From positions 1 to 64,000 of the forward strand of contig JAFIFY010000184.1 of the NCBI GenBank assembly GCA_020831765.1: 64,000 nucleotides of DNA, written 5' to 3'. The DNA is from Phycisphaeraceae bacterium (GTDB lineage Bacteria; Planctomycetota; Phycisphaerae; Phycisphaerales; Phycisphaeraceae). The notes under the pieces are model-generated. The model saw only the letters and a program-made list of their open reading frames with translations. It did not search any database and was not told where the DNA came from. The translations under genes and the position numbers were made by a program. Positions within the stretch are counted from its first letter, which is position 1; each line of letters opens with the position of its first letter. This document shows positions 42,954 through 52,110 of the stretch, piece by piece.

Positions 42954-43041
42954 TGTTCGTACAGAGAGCGATCGCCCCTGATGGGTGATTGGTGCGGCCG
43001 GTTTCCAGTCAATTTGGGTTTCGCGAGTGAGAGGAAAATCC

Positions 43042-43722
43042 ATGCGGTTTAAGGGAGTTTTTGTTTCCACAGCGGTGGTTGCGGCATTTTCAATGAGTTC
43101 CGCGGCATCCGCCGCGCTGATCGTCGATGACTTTTCCGAGGATGTTCCGCTGAGTGTTCTGGTTTCGGGTAGTCCGCCGATCCAGACCAATCTTGCCGAC
43201 GGGCTGGGAACTCGCAGCATTTCCGCCTCCAGCCCACATGCCGGTTTCTGGGGTGTGGTTCGGACACTGCCTGATCAGAAATTGGAGTTCGCATCGGGTG
43301 CCGTACCGGTTACGTTTTCGATTGTCTACGATTTCGCTTCCAATCTGAATTTATCCGGGCTGACGGGAATTGATGTTCTTTTTGACATGGTTCAGCCTGG
43401 TTTCGAATCGACGTTGGACTTCAAAATTTCAATGACGGATGACGGCAGCCTGGGGGCGGCATTCGAATCCAGCGCGGCGGCATCGGCGGCATCGCAAAAG
43501 GTGCAGACGCCCTTCGATCCGGCCGGATTTGATGCGGGCTTCAATCTCAGTGCAGTGAGCCAGTTGGTGCTTGAGTTCAACCTTGATGCCTTTCAGGCGG
43601 TTGACTTTGTCCTGGCCGCCGATCCGGCCAACGGTGGCGGTGGTGTCATCGTCGTGCCTGAGCCGGCCAGTCTGGCTCTGATGGCCGCCGGATGCTTTAT
43701 CATGGGCTACCGTCGCCGCTGA
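43042..43722 (+). CDS. PEP-CTERM sorting-domain protein
   Basis: This 226-residue secreted protein has a signal peptide at residues 1-24 (basic start, hydrophobic core, AASA cleavage region). A beta-rich, Ser/Asp-rich middle has no recognised domain. At the C-terminus VPEPASLALMA, one hydrophobic helix and YRRR form the PEP-CTERM signal read by exosortase. After sorting it should be on the cell surface or in the matrix. AGAGGAAA lies just before ATG 43042; an upstream in-frame GTG at 42985 would spoil the signal peptide. The middle suggests a lectin or adhesin-like role only by analogy. Confidence 0.88.
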   Translation: MRFKGVFVSTAVVAAFSMSSAASAALIVDDFSEDVPLSVLVSGSPPIQTNLADGLGTRSISASSPHAGFWGVVRTLPDQKLEFASGAVPVTFSIVYDFASNLNLSGLTGIDVLFDMVQPGFESTLDFKISMTDDGSLGAAFESSAAASAASQKVQTPFDPAGFDAGFNLSAVSQLVLEFNLDAFQAVDFVLAADPANGGGGVIVVPEPASLALMAAGCFIMGYRRR

Positions 43723-43760
43723 GTCACGCCAAGCGGCCACCGACGATATGCGAACACGTG

Positions 43761-43800
43761 AAAGAGCCCGCCACTTCCATGAAGCGGCGGGCTTTCATTT
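43761..43800. terminator. Bidirectional hairpin terminator
   Basis: AGCCCGCC (43765-43772) pairs with GGCGGGCT (43786-43793), with an inner CTTC/GAAG pair and a CAT loop, flanked by GAAAG and TTTCATTT. It lies between convergent genes and can serve both. Confidence 0.8.
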
Positions 43801-43895
43801 GTCGAATGATTCGCATAGGGACATTGCCGATGGCAGTCCCTGACCCGCGAAGGGTTCTGGCCCATCGATCGGCGATGGCCGCGGCTTGCGGAAGA

Positions 43896-44351
43896 TCAGG
43901 TTCCCTTGAGCGCTGCCAGACGCTGCAAGATCTGCTGCTGGCTCATCTTCTGCACGGCTTCGATTGCGGCCAGGCTTCCCGCGCGCGGCCGGGTCTTGCC
44001 CTGTTCGTAATGATAAATGCTCAGTTGGCTGAGGCCGCACAGCAACGCGTAGTCGGCTGCGGATAATCCCAGCTTTCTGCGATGCGATTGCAGCTTCTTG
44101 GGAGAAAATTCCGTGGTTGAAGTGGGGCCACGTCCCACAGTCAGCCGGGCGGGAAGATCACGAACCGGATTCGCTCGAGATTGTGCAGGCGCCGCCACCC
44201 CGACTTCAAGCTTGCTCAATACACCATCAAGCTTGACCAACTGCTCGCGGAGGCCCTTGAGTTCCTGTAAAGTCTTCTTGAGATCCACACCAAGTTCCTT
44301 GCGTGCCAATTTCGATATCTCCTCTTTGAGTGCCTGGGTCAGGTCTGCCAT
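43896..44351 (-). CDS. XRE-type helix-turn-helix protein with coiled-coil N-terminus
   Basis: This 151-residue protein has residues 1-50 as a charged amphipathic helix (ALKEEISKLARKEL...LKGLREQLVKL). A Ser/Pro linker leads to a lambda-repressor-like HTH at about 95-135 (LQSHRRKLGLSAADYALLCG, LSIYHYEQGKTRPR). It probably binds DNA as a dimer or larger oligomer through the coil. AAGG lies 8 bases before ATG 44351. Upstream in-frame codons give a low-complexity hydrophobic stretch and are unlikely. Targets are unknown; neighbours suggest no clear regulon. Confidence 0.75.
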   Translation of the reverse strand: MADLTQALKEEISKLARKELGVDLKKTLQELKGLREQLVKLDGVLSKLEVGVAAPAQSRANPVRDLPARLTVGRGPTSTTEFSPKKLQSHRRKLGLSAADYALLCGLSQLSIYHYEQGKTRPRAGSLAAIEAVQKMSQQQILQRLAALKGT

Positions 44352-44868
44352 CAGGATGCCTTTCCGTATTGGAAGAATAGGTCGAAAATCAAGCAAAGCC
44401 CGCACTGCCAAGCGAGTGGCCCATCCCACCGAAAAGCGTTGATACAAGCAGCCACATGCCATGGCAGATGCAAACTTCACTACCTTCACAATTATCCTAT
44501 CTATCGCCGCCATGAAATGCAAGCAGGCCACATCTCCGGGAATATATACGTTGATTCGTTGCCTTGATTCCTTCAAGCAGGGTGATCGTTAAATCGGATG
44601 CCGGTGGGCCGCCATTCCCGGAACCTCACCGGGCCTGACGCAAAGAGATGCGGCGAGATGCGATCGCTGGCACGATTGTTGTCAATAGAAGAAACGTTCC
44701 GGTGGCGATGCGGTTCAAACTGGCACTCGCCGCGACCAGTCTTGACAAAGAAAACCGTGAAACACCACAGGTTGAGTTGGATGGGTCTGTAGCCCTGTCG
44801 TGGATTGATTGACCGGGTTTTGAGCGTGGGACATCGCTTCGCCGCGGGCGAACTCGGCCGGCGTGAAT
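44352..44868. other. Intergenic region, 517 bases
   Basis: This contains a promoter candidate for the XRE-type gene at 44494-44522. The remainder has no convincing gene on either strand. TTG- and ATG-started frames of about 60 codons are short and lack ribosome sites. Confidence 0.4.
44494..44522 (-). promoter_or_regulatory. Possible promoter of the XRE-type gene
   Basis: On the minus strand, TTGCAT (44522-44517) and TAGGAT (44499-44494) are separated by 17 bases. The TAGGATAATTG context is AT-rich. The leader would be about 135 bases. Confidence 0.35.
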
Positions 44869-45321
44869 TCAGTCGGGAATCGGAGGCTGTGGCGGCTGAT
44901 CGTCACCAAGCGAATCCAGTGGTTTTCGGGATTCCAGACCATCTTCGATTTCCTGCCAGGTCTGTACGGCATGATCGCCGCGCTGCCAGATGAGCAGAAT
45001 CTCGCGGCCCTTGTGCATCGAGGGAAAGCCCACCACGCCAAGTTCAAAATCGCGAAGCTCCACACCCACGCTCTGAAGCTCCTCGAGGAGTTCGCTGAGC
45101 CTTTGCATTCCGGCATCGTAAGCGCTGGTCTGCTGTGGATCATCGTGATCGGGATCGGCGGCGCCCAGGCCACGAAGCTCCATGACCTGGTGGAAAACCT
45201 CGACAAGGTCATCGACAACTCGGCGGATCAACGGAATGGCCCGATCAGCCTGATCCGGCGTGAAATACCGCCGCTCCTCAGGTGCCAGTCTGCCTTTGGA
45301 ATATGCCAGTTCTTCAGCCAT
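44869..45321 (-). CDS. DUF2203 family protein
   Basis: This 150-residue protein matches DUF2203. RRYFTPDQADRAIPLIR is followed by a helical N-terminal half, then GVELRDFELGVVGFPSM and GREILLIWQRGD. The function is unknown; the charged helical pair and the conserved GVELRD turn suggest a small regulatory or binding protein. GGAGG lies about 11 bases before the ATG. It stands alone, convergent with nothing and 170 bases after the efflux permease gene end. Confidence 0.8.
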   Translation of the reverse strand: MAEELAYSKGRLAPEERRYFTPDQADRAIPLIRRVVDDLVEVFHQVMELRGLGAADPDHDDPQQTSAYDAGMQRLSELLEELQSVGVELRDFELGVVGFPSMHKGREILLIWQRGDHAVQTWQEIEDGLESRKPLDSLGDDQPPQPPIPD

Positions 45322-45491
45322 TGAAGCCCGATCCTCCGCTGCCTAACCCATCGACCGGCCACAGCCGGGGCTCCCTCACGGTGCTTGGTCTCCCGCTGAC
45401 CGACATGCCGACGGACTGTGTCCTTATCGGCTCAAACGGGATGCCATCTTGGCATCGGCGGCCAGTTCAAATTCGACAAAAGGGGACGCGT

Positions 45492-48400
45492 TTATTGGGC
45501 ATCGCCCGGCGGTTTGCCTTTTCGCGGTCCGCCGGAAAGCCAGACCTTCAACAGCTTCCGCCAACCGGTTGGTTGTGTCCCGGCATCGGTCCCGCCGACG
45601 AACCGACTATCGGAACTGACCGGAGGTGCCGCCTGCGGCCCCACGACGGCTGGGACGGGAACAGCGCCGGGCAGGGGGAGCCAGTCACGAATCGACGCCC
45701 CCGATGGTGCCGGCTCATCATCCAGCCGCAATCGGCCAAGATTCGGGTCCAGTTCCTTGACCTGCCAGTTGAAAATCGAATAAACCTTGATCTTGGCGTC
45801 CATGACCAGGCTGAAGAGCAGGGGCACGACGATGAGTGTGAACAGGCTGGAGACGAGCAGGCCGCCGACCACCACGCTCCCCAGTCCTCGATAGAGCTCG
45901 CTGCCGGCGCCGGGCATGGCCACCAGGGGGAGCATGCCGCACACGCTGGTGATGGTCGTCATGAAGACCGGGCGGACGCGGGTTCGGACGGACTCGGCGA
46001 TCGCTTCGCGCGGTTTCAGGGCCCGATCGGAGTCGGCCGAGGTCGATCCTCGCCCGCGCATGAAGTTCAGCGACTGGTGGACGATCAGGATCGCGCTGTT
46101 GACCACGATGCCGATCAGGATGATGAATCCCAGCATCGTCAGCACATCCAATTGCTGGGTGGGGTGATAGGCCTGAACCACGGCCAGCCCGATAAACCCG
46201 CCCACCGTGGCCAGTGGCACGGTGAACATGATGACCAGGGGATAGAGAAAGCTTTCAAACAGCGCGGCCATCAACAGGAACGTGATGATCAGGGCCAGGA
46301 AAATTCTGCTGCTGAGCAGGCTGAAGACGCTCTGGACGTTGAAGCCGGTCCATTGGCCCAGCATCGCATTTCGGACTTCGCTGAGTTTGGCGGCGGTGCC
46401 GGTGATGTTCACCCGCACATCCGGCGGGATCATGCCCTGGTCACGCAGCCCCTGAATCTGCGATGCGATCGCACGTTCGGCATCTTCCAAGGCGATCTGC
46501 TCGGGCACGGTCACGCTGAGCGTAACGGTTCGGAACTGCTCGATACGTTGAATCTGCTGAGGGGATGGTGCATCGACGTATTCCACCACGGATCGCAGTG
46601 GAATGATTCGGCTGACCCCCTGATCCGCCGCGGCGATGGGCGTTTGAAGCAGGGCTTCAGGTGAGACCGGAATATCGGGATTACGTTTCACCAGGATGTC
46701 GATGGTCTCATTACCCGTTCGAAATTCACCCGCGAAAGCCCCATCATTAAGTGCCTGGACGGTGACATTGACCAGTCGTTGATCAACGCCAAGTTCCTTG
46801 GCTCGGGCATCACGCGCCTTGAAGCGGCGCTCCATCGCGGTGAGGTTGAAGTTGCCCGGCGTCGGTCGGATACTGCCCGGACCATATGAACCGACCAGTA
46901 CGCCAAAAATCATCGATGCCGTCTCCCGCAACTGATCGAAATCATCATCGGAACCAGTGATACTGATCTCGACATCGATCGTATTGCCCGTGCCCGCCGT
47001 TCGACCGAAAATACTGGGTTGAAATGCAAAGGAAAATACGCCCGGACTGACCCCGCCCGCCTGCGAAAGCAGAGGCATCAGCGGCCGGACCACTTCCTCC
47101 TCCTGACTTGAAGCGCCGTAAAAGACCAGGCTTCCAAACGTGACGTAGAAGAAGTTGTCAATCGGCGGGATGTTTTCCACCTGTCTCATCTGGCCGGTGG
47201 CGAAATCCCTCGCCATGACCGGTGGAAGACCGACAAGGTCATCCCGGCGTTGGGCATTCCAATAGGGGGTTAGCTCACGTTCCATGCGTTTGGCCAGCGT
47301 TCTCTGCTTCTCCACCGTATAGCCCGGCGGCGTAAAGAGCAGCCCGAAGATCAAGTTTCGATTCCCCTCGGGCAAGTAGCTGGTCGAGGGCATCATCCAC
47401 ATCGAGAGCGCGATCGCAGAGATCGTGAACAGCAGAACGATGCAGATTCGCATGAATACGCGTGGCACGTCCGGGGCGCAGAGCCAGTGGATCAGTTTCG
47501 CGTAACGGCCGACCACGCCGGCCATGATCGTCGCCAGGCCGAAAAGGTTCTGCGCAGCGCGAAGGATGCGAAGTCTGGGCACATGATTGGCTCGCAGGAA
47601 CCGGCTCGAAGCGGTGGGAATGACCGTGACCGAGACGACCAGCGACAGGCTCACCGCCGCGCAGATCGCAAGAGCGATATCCCGAAAGAGTTGCCCGGCC
47701 TCTTCCTGCATGGCCAGTACGGGAACGAAAACGGCCAGGGTCGTCAGGGCCGAGGCCAGAATGGCGCCCCAGACCTCCCCAGCACCGTCGTAAGCCGCCC
47801 GGATCGGCGATTTGCCCATATTGATATGTCGATCGATGTTCTCAAGGACCACGATGGCCGCGTCCACCACCATGCCCACGGCGAACGCCATGCCCGCGAG
47901 ACTGATGACGTTGAGATTGCGCCCCGCGGCCGTCATGACCAGAAATGTGCCGATGATGGAGATGGGGATCGCCAGGGCGACCACCATCGTCGGTCGGACC
48001 GCACGCAGAAAAATCAGCAGGGTCAGGATCGCCAGCGAGCCGCCCAGATAGAGGTTGTTCTGCACAAGGCTGATGGCGCTGCTGATATAGATGGTTTCAT
48101 CGTAGAGTTGTTCGAGTCTAAGTTGCGGCGGTTCGGAAAGGCCGAGTTCGGCCTGAACCTGACGGGACATCTGCGGCAGGATCTCCGCCCGCGCTGCTTC
48201 GATCTGCCCGCGCAGGCCTTGCATGACCTGCATGACGTTGGAGCCGGATTCCCGGAACGCGGGAATCGCCAGGGCGGCGCGTCCCTTGGAGCGAACGAAC
48301 GCCCGCTCCTTCTCCAAATTCAGCGTTGCCCGCCCGATGTCCTCGACGCGGATCGTGCCTCGGTCGGTCTGGCGGATGATCGTGCGGTTGATCTGCTCGA

Positions 48401-49115
48401 CATCGGTGAATTCGCCGACACCACGGATCGTCGTCTGGACCCGACCCAACGGAATCTCCCCGGCCGAAACGGTCAGGTTCTGCGCCCGAAGCGCTTCGAT
48501 CACTTCGGCGTAAGACAACTCGCGCTGGGCCATGCGGGTGGGATCGACCTCGATGTGGATTTCCCGACTCCGGCCGCCGAAGATTCTGACCTCGGCCAGG
48601 TCGTCCACCCTCTCAAGGAATGGCTTGAGCAATCGGTCCGCCGAGTCGAAGAAGTATCCGATATCGATCGATTCATCGTCACAGGTCAGGAGCATCCAGG
48701 CGATTGACTGGTCCGGTTCGGTATCGGCCGAGACGATCACCGGGCTCTCAACGCCTTCGGGATAGCTGGGAACCTCACGGAGCTTGTCCGAGACTTCCTG
48801 GAATGCCGCGCTCTTGTTTATGCCCACCGCGAACTCAAGCGAAATTTCCGCGCGGCCAAGATCGGCCGTCGAGGTCATCTTGCGAAGGCCACTGATGCCC
48901 TTGAGCTTGTCTTCCTGGGGCCGGAGGATGTTTCGCTCGATGTCCTGCGGCGAGGCACCAACCCAGATCGTGGTCACCCGGATCAGGGGTTGATCGACGT
49001 TCGGCGAGAGCTGCACCGGGATGGTAAAGAGCGCAAGAAATCCAAACAGCACGATCAGGATGACCCCGACACTGACCTTGACCGGGTTCTCAAGGGCGAA
49101 ACGAATCGGATTCAT
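45492..49115 (-). CDS. RND efflux permease, HAE1/AcrB-like
   Basis: This 1207-residue inner-membrane pump has the RND pattern of 12 helices with two large periplasmic loops. Its N-terminus resembles AcrB (LENPVKVSVGVILIVLFGFLAL). Helix 4 has VGMVVDAAIVVLEN, with a single Asp where AcrB has two. Helix 10-12 features are LGFIILIGIVVNSAILIV and MLPLVAMPGAGSELYRGLGS. It is about 150 residues longer than AcrB, mostly a Pro/Gly-rich C-terminal cytoplasmic tail. It starts 3 bases after the adaptor gene, so the two are co-transcribed. An outer-membrane factor is not present. Confidence 0.93.
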   Translation of the reverse strand: MNPIRFALENPVKVSVGVILIVLFGFLALFTIPVQLSPNVDQPLIRVTTIWVGASPQDIERNILRPQEDKLKGISGLRKMTSTADLGRAEISLEFAVGINKSAAFQEVSDKLREVPSYPEGVESPVIVSADTEPDQSIAWMLLTCDDESIDIGYFFDSADRLLKPFLERVDDLAEVRIFGGRSREIHIEVDPTRMAQRELSYAEVIEALRAQNLTVSAGEIPLGRVQTTIRGVGEFTDVEQINRTIIRQTDRGTIRVEDIGRATLNLEKERAFVRSKGRAALAIPAFRESGSNVMQVMQGLRGQIEAARAEILPQMSRQVQAELGLSEPPQLRLEQLYDETIYISSAISLVQNNLYLGGSLAILTLLIFLRAVRPTMVVALAIPISIIGTFLVMTAAGRNLNVISLAGMAFAVGMVVDAAIVVLENIDRHINMGKSPIRAAYDGAGEVWGAILASALTTLAVFVPVLAMQEEAGQLFRDIALAICAAVSLSLVVSVTVIPTASSRFLRANHVPRLRILRAAQNLFGLATIMAGVVGRYAKLIHWLCAPDVPRVFMRICIVLLFTISAIALSMWMMPSTSYLPEGNRNLIFGLLFTPPGYTVEKQRTLAKRMERELTPYWNAQRRDDLVGLPPVMARDFATGQMRQVENIPPIDNFFYVTFGSLVFYGASSQEEEVVRPLMPLLSQAGGVSPGVFSFAFQPSIFGRTAGTGNTIDVEISITGSDDDFDQLRETASMIFGVLVGSYGPGSIRPTPGNFNLTAMERRFKARDARAKELGVDQRLVNVTVQALNDGAFAGEFRTGNETIDILVKRNPDIPVSPEALLQTPIAAADQGVSRIIPLRSVVEYVDAPSPQQIQRIEQFRTVTLSVTVPEQIALEDAERAIASQIQGLRDQGMIPPDVRVNITGTAAKLSEVRNAMLGQWTGFNVQSVFSLLSSRIFLALIITFLLMAALFESFLYPLVIMFTVPLATVGGFIGLAVVQAYHPTQQLDVLTMLGFIILIGIVVNSAILIVHQSLNFMRGRGSTSADSDRALKPREAIAESVRTRVRPVFMTTITSVCGMLPLVAMPGAGSELYRGLGSVVVGGLLVSSLFTLIVVPLLFSLVMDAKIKVYSIFNWQVKELDPNLGRLRLDDEPAPSGASIRDWLPLPGAVPVPAVVGPQAAPPVSSDSRFVGGTDAGTQPTGWRKLLKVWLSGGPRKGKPPGDAQ

Positions 49116-49118
49116 ACA

Positions 49119-50597
49119 TCAATTCTCACTCATTGCCAGGGGGGCAACCCCCGGTCGCCATTTGTCGCAAATCGGGGACAGGGGGGGCGAATCGACGCTT
49201 CCGCATGGTGGGGAGGGCTCTATCGCCCCGGCCCATGCCCGGTCCTCGCCCGATGTCTCAAGGGCATTCGGCTCCTCTTCATTCGCCGGTGGGCCATCCG
49301 GCATCTGATTGGGGGCGAGTTCCGCATCCATCAATGGCTGACCGGGGGCCATTAACCGTTCCGCGCCTTCGATCACGACCCGCAAACCAGCCTCAAAGTT
49401 GGCATCGGGCTGCAGGAGGCGGACGGCGACGCGGTCACCTTCGGAGAAAAGGGTTCTCACCATTACGCGGCCGGAAATTCCGTTGGCCGCGTACCAGATC
49501 ACCTCGCCACCAGCGGTAAAGAGCACCGCATCACGCGGAACCGTGAAGACGCGCACCGGTTCACCGGTGGGAATCATGGCGGAAATACTCATGCCCGGAA
49601 GCAGGCGTCGCTCGATTTTGATCGGATCGGCGTCTCGGCCCGGCTCATCGACGGTGACCAGATCGGTGGCGGCGACCGGCATCTTTACCATATCGGACAG
49701 GCGGACCTTGACCGGGAAGGTGCGGGCAGCGCCGGCGGCGCGCGGCACGATGGAAACCACCTTGCCGGACAGATCAAGCTCCCAGGCATCGATGTGGATG
49801 TTCATCTCCTGGCCAACACCCGTGGCGGCGATCAGGTCTTCAGGGACATCGATCAGGGCATCAATTCGCCCTCGCGAAACCACTTCCGCGATCACCGATC
49901 CCTGTGAGGCCCACTGGCCCGGTTCGGCAAGTCTCCGAACAACGACACCGTCGAATTCGGCATATATCTTTGACCGGCGCAATTCCTCTTCACGGCGGGT
50001 CCGCTGAGCCTTTAGCGTTGCCAGCATCGCTTCACCAGCCAGAAGACGGGCTCGACCGGCGGCCAGTTCCATACGCGCATCGTCGACTTCCTTCTGCCTC
50101 GCCGAGTCGGTCCGAAGCAGACCGGCCAGAAACTCATATTCACTTTCGAGACGCTGCATCCGCGCGGTGCGCTCGGCAATGTTGGCCTGGGCCTCTGCAA
50201 TATCGGCGTCCAATTCGTTGATCGATATTTCAGTGAACGTCGAATCGAGCCTGGCCAGCAGGGTTCCCGGTTCACCATCACGAGGCCCATGAACTTCATC
50301 ACCTTCTTCGACGTAAACCTCCAGGATTCGCCCCGGCTGTTCCGAAGCGATGGCCGCGCGGCTGACCTCGGCAAGGCGGCCGATCACGCTCCAGCGATCC
50401 TGGAGAATTTCCTCGCGAACCTCTCCAAAACGCACCCTGGCCGGCGGAGGACCTCCGCCATTGTTGCCGTCTGGAGGGCCGGCCTGGCCTTCCTCGCCGT
50501 TGCCCGAACAGCCGCCGATGACGGTAACCCAGCTCATCAGCAGACCGGCAAGCAGTTGCAGGCCGATGAACCTCCCGTCTCGTTGCTGATGTTGCAT
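49119..50597 (-). CDS. RND efflux periplasmic adaptor lipoprotein
   Basis: This 492-residue membrane-fusion protein has a signal peptide ending in the lipobox IGGC with Cys30, followed by a Gly/Asn-rich linker. It has the biotinyl-lipoyl-like halves (AIASEQPGRILEVYVEEGDEV; FDGVVVRRLAEPGQWASQG) flanking a long helical hairpin, then beta-barrel and membrane-proximal domains. It links the permease to an outer-membrane channel. AAGGAG lies 9 bases before the ATG. The C-terminal 80 residues are Pro/Glu-rich and longer than usual. The divergent TetR gene and palindrome upstream suggest repression by a ligand. Confidence 0.9.
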   Translation of the reverse strand: MQHQQRDGRFIGLQLLAGLLMSWVTVIGGCSGNGEEGQAGPPDGNNGGGPPPARVRFGEVREEILQDRWSVIGRLAEVSRAAIASEQPGRILEVYVEEGDEVHGPRDGEPGTLLARLDSTFTEISINELDADIAEAQANIAERTARMQRLESEYEFLAGLLRTDSARQKEVDDARMELAAGRARLLAGEAMLATLKAQRTRREEELRRSKIYAEFDGVVVRRLAEPGQWASQGSVIAEVVSRGRIDALIDVPEDLIAATGVGQEMNIHIDAWELDLSGKVVSIVPRAAGAARTFPVKVRLSDMVKMPVAATDLVTVDEPGRDADPIKIERRLLPGMSISAMIPTGEPVRVFTVPRDAVLFTAGGEVIWYAANGISGRVMVRTLFSEGDRVAVRLLQPDANFEAGLRVVIEGAERLMAPGQPLMDAELAPNQMPDGPPANEEEPNALETSGEDRAWAGAIEPSPPCGSVDSPPLSPICDKWRPGVAPLAMSEN

Positions 50598-50697
50598 TCC
50601 AGTAAACTCCTTCAGGGGGCAGGGTCGGTCCGATCCGGCAGGGCGCTGCCTGGCGCCGGGCGGGCATCACGCCCCAAGCCCCGGCGACGCGATGAGC

Positions 50698-50710
50698 CGT
50701 ACATTGTACG
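50698..50710. promoter_or_regulatory. Perfect palindrome, candidate TetR operator
   Basis: CGTACA (50698-50703) and TGTACG (50705-50710) are perfect inverted halves around a central T. The palindrome contains TACAAT read leftward (50708-50703, 5 of 6 to the -10 box of the efflux operon) and TACATT read rightward. A bound dimer would block both. Confidence 0.6.
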
Positions 50711-50818
50711 ATGGGTCAGGTCGCCGGGCCAGTGTCGGCGCTGACAAGAATCGAATGTCGCTTGTTCGCCCGCCTGAAGGGCAAGCCCGCAGGTCGTTCA
50801 GAAGCATTGAATACCAAG

Positions 50819-51451
50819 ATGCCCAGGAAATCAGCCAAGCAAGCGTCAGGAGATCGAGCCGTCTGGCGATCGGCATCGATGGATGAGCGCCGGCGGATCA
50901 TCTGCCGCGCGGGCATCGAGCTGATCAATCGTCGGGGGCTTGAAGCACTGACCATCCGCGCTGTGGCCGCGAAGGTCGGCCTTGGCACGATGTCACTGTA
51001 CACCTATTTCACCAACCACCACGCGCTTCGGCTGGCGATCATTCGTACGGGGTTCGAACTGCTTAACAGTTGCTGCGCTGCCGCCTCGACCCTTGGCACA
51101 GTGCAAGGCTGGCGAGGCAGCGCGCGGGCCTACCTTCAGTTCGCGATCGATCAACCCAACCTCTACACCCTTATGTTCAACACGCCATTGCCTGAGGCCG
51201 AGGACGCCAGCGGTGACCTCGAGGCGGTGTTCGCGAACCTGGTGGATCGCGTGCAGTCACAGCTTGACCGGAGGCGATATCGCGGCAAGGCACTGCGACG
51301 GGAGGCCCGACGTCGGGCCGAGACGTACTGGATCGCCGTGCATGGTCTGGCCTCGCTGGTGATCGCCCGACGTCTGACCAGCGACATGGAACGCTTGCTT
51401 GATGAGTTGTTGGCTCGCGTCGCCCCGACTGGAACCGTGCTTGATGACTGA
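50819..51451 (+). CDS. TetR-family transcriptional regulator
   Basis: This protein is about 210 residues. The N-terminal HTH lies at about residues 35-70 (LTIRAVAAKVGLGTMSLYTYF), preceded by a basic segment, and the helical ligand-binding domain follows. ATG 50819 gives a normal family length. The longer form from 50711 would begin at the edge of the operator and predicted transcription start, and a Met at 50879 is the shortest option. No ribosome site is decisive. It is divergent from the RND adaptor gene, so local repression of the pump is the likely role. Confidence 0.82.
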   Translation: MPRKSAKQASGDRAVWRSASMDERRRIICRAGIELINRRGLEALTIRAVAAKVGLGTMSLYTYFTNHHALRLAIIRTGFELLNSCCAAASTLGTVQGWRGSARAYLQFAIDQPNLYTLMFNTPLPEAEDASGDLEAVFANLVDRVQSQLDRRRYRGKALRREARRRAETYWIAVHGLASLVIARRLTSDMERLLDELLARVAPTGTVLDD

Positions 51452-51626
51452 GGGCTTTGGGGGTTCTCCCCGTGAAGATGGATGCGAAGGTGGCAAGCGT
51501 TATCACCGGAATGCACCGAAACGGGCGATTGGCCGATTTGTCCGACGCCATGCATGAACGTATGCTCACGGCGCTCCTGATTGAAGCGGCCCGGTTCTCT
51601 TCTGGATACTCAAGGGAGGTTTCAAG

Positions 51627-52064
51627 ATGATGCACACGGTATTCCCCATCTTTCGGGGTCTGATGGCTGTGGTGGCGTGCGTCGGTCTGGCCTGCTGTGC
51701 GAGCACCGCGTCGCCCAAGGCTGAGGGTGGCCTCTGGCGACTGGTCAGTGCTGCTGATGAGAAAATCGATCCCCAGGCCGCCGAATACACTATTCAGCTT
51801 AAAGACGGACATTTGAGCGGTGGCAGCGGAGTAAATCGCTACACCGGCGCCTACCGAATGGGTAAGGACCAATCGCTTGCGGTCGGGCCGACGATCGCCT
51901 CGACACGCATGGCCGGGCCGCGGCCGCTGATGGACGCGGAAGCGGCGTTTCTTGATCTTCTCACGCGGGTCGCATCCTACAGTGTTCGAGATCGCCGTCT
52001 GATCCTGCACGGCGAAGATGGAAGTGCGCTGCTGACGTTCGTGAGCGAGCGGGTCGCCCGGTAG
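51627..52064 (+). CDS. META-domain (HslJ-like) lipoprotein
   Basis: This 145-residue protein has a hydrophobic signal (about residues 10-24) with Cys pair AGLACCAS-like, probably a lipoprotein site. A META domain follows with LWRLV, GGSGVNRYTGAY, LAVGPTIASTRMAGP and a C-terminal ILHGEDGSALLTF. The family includes HslJ and secreted proteins of stress response; the molecular role is unclear. AGGGAGGT (51613-51620) lies just before ATG 51627. It is 175 bases after the TetR gene and could share its transcript. Confidence 0.82.
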   Translation: MMHTVFPIFRGLMAVVACVGLACCASTASPKAEGGLWRLVSAADEKIDPQAAEYTIQLKDGHLSGGSGVNRYTGAYRMGKDQSLAVGPTIASTRMAGPRPLMDAEAAFLDLLTRVASYSVRDRRLILHGEDGSALLTFVSERVAR

Positions 52065-52110
52065 AGCGCCCCAAAGTCCTCATCGGACGGTGTGAGCCAG
52101 CCCCCGGAGC

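Larger units (their letters stand above)
42733..43041. other. Intergenic region upstream of the PEP-CTERM gene, 309 bases
   Basis: This region holds a possible promoter at 42886-42913 and a strong palindrome at 42920-42953. A short CCGGC/GCCGG hairpin after the GH28 gene, near 42800, lacks a T tract. No gene is seen. Confidence 0.5.

Noticed and set aside
42985-43041. GTG start upstream of the PEP-CTERM gene
   Set aside because: It would add 19 residues before a well-formed signal peptide and lacks a ribosome site; ATG 43042 has one.
44668-44682. Sigma-54-like sequence TGGCACG-N4-TTGT on the plus strand
   Set aside because: No plus-strand gene follows for several kilobases and the -12 element lacks the usual GC.
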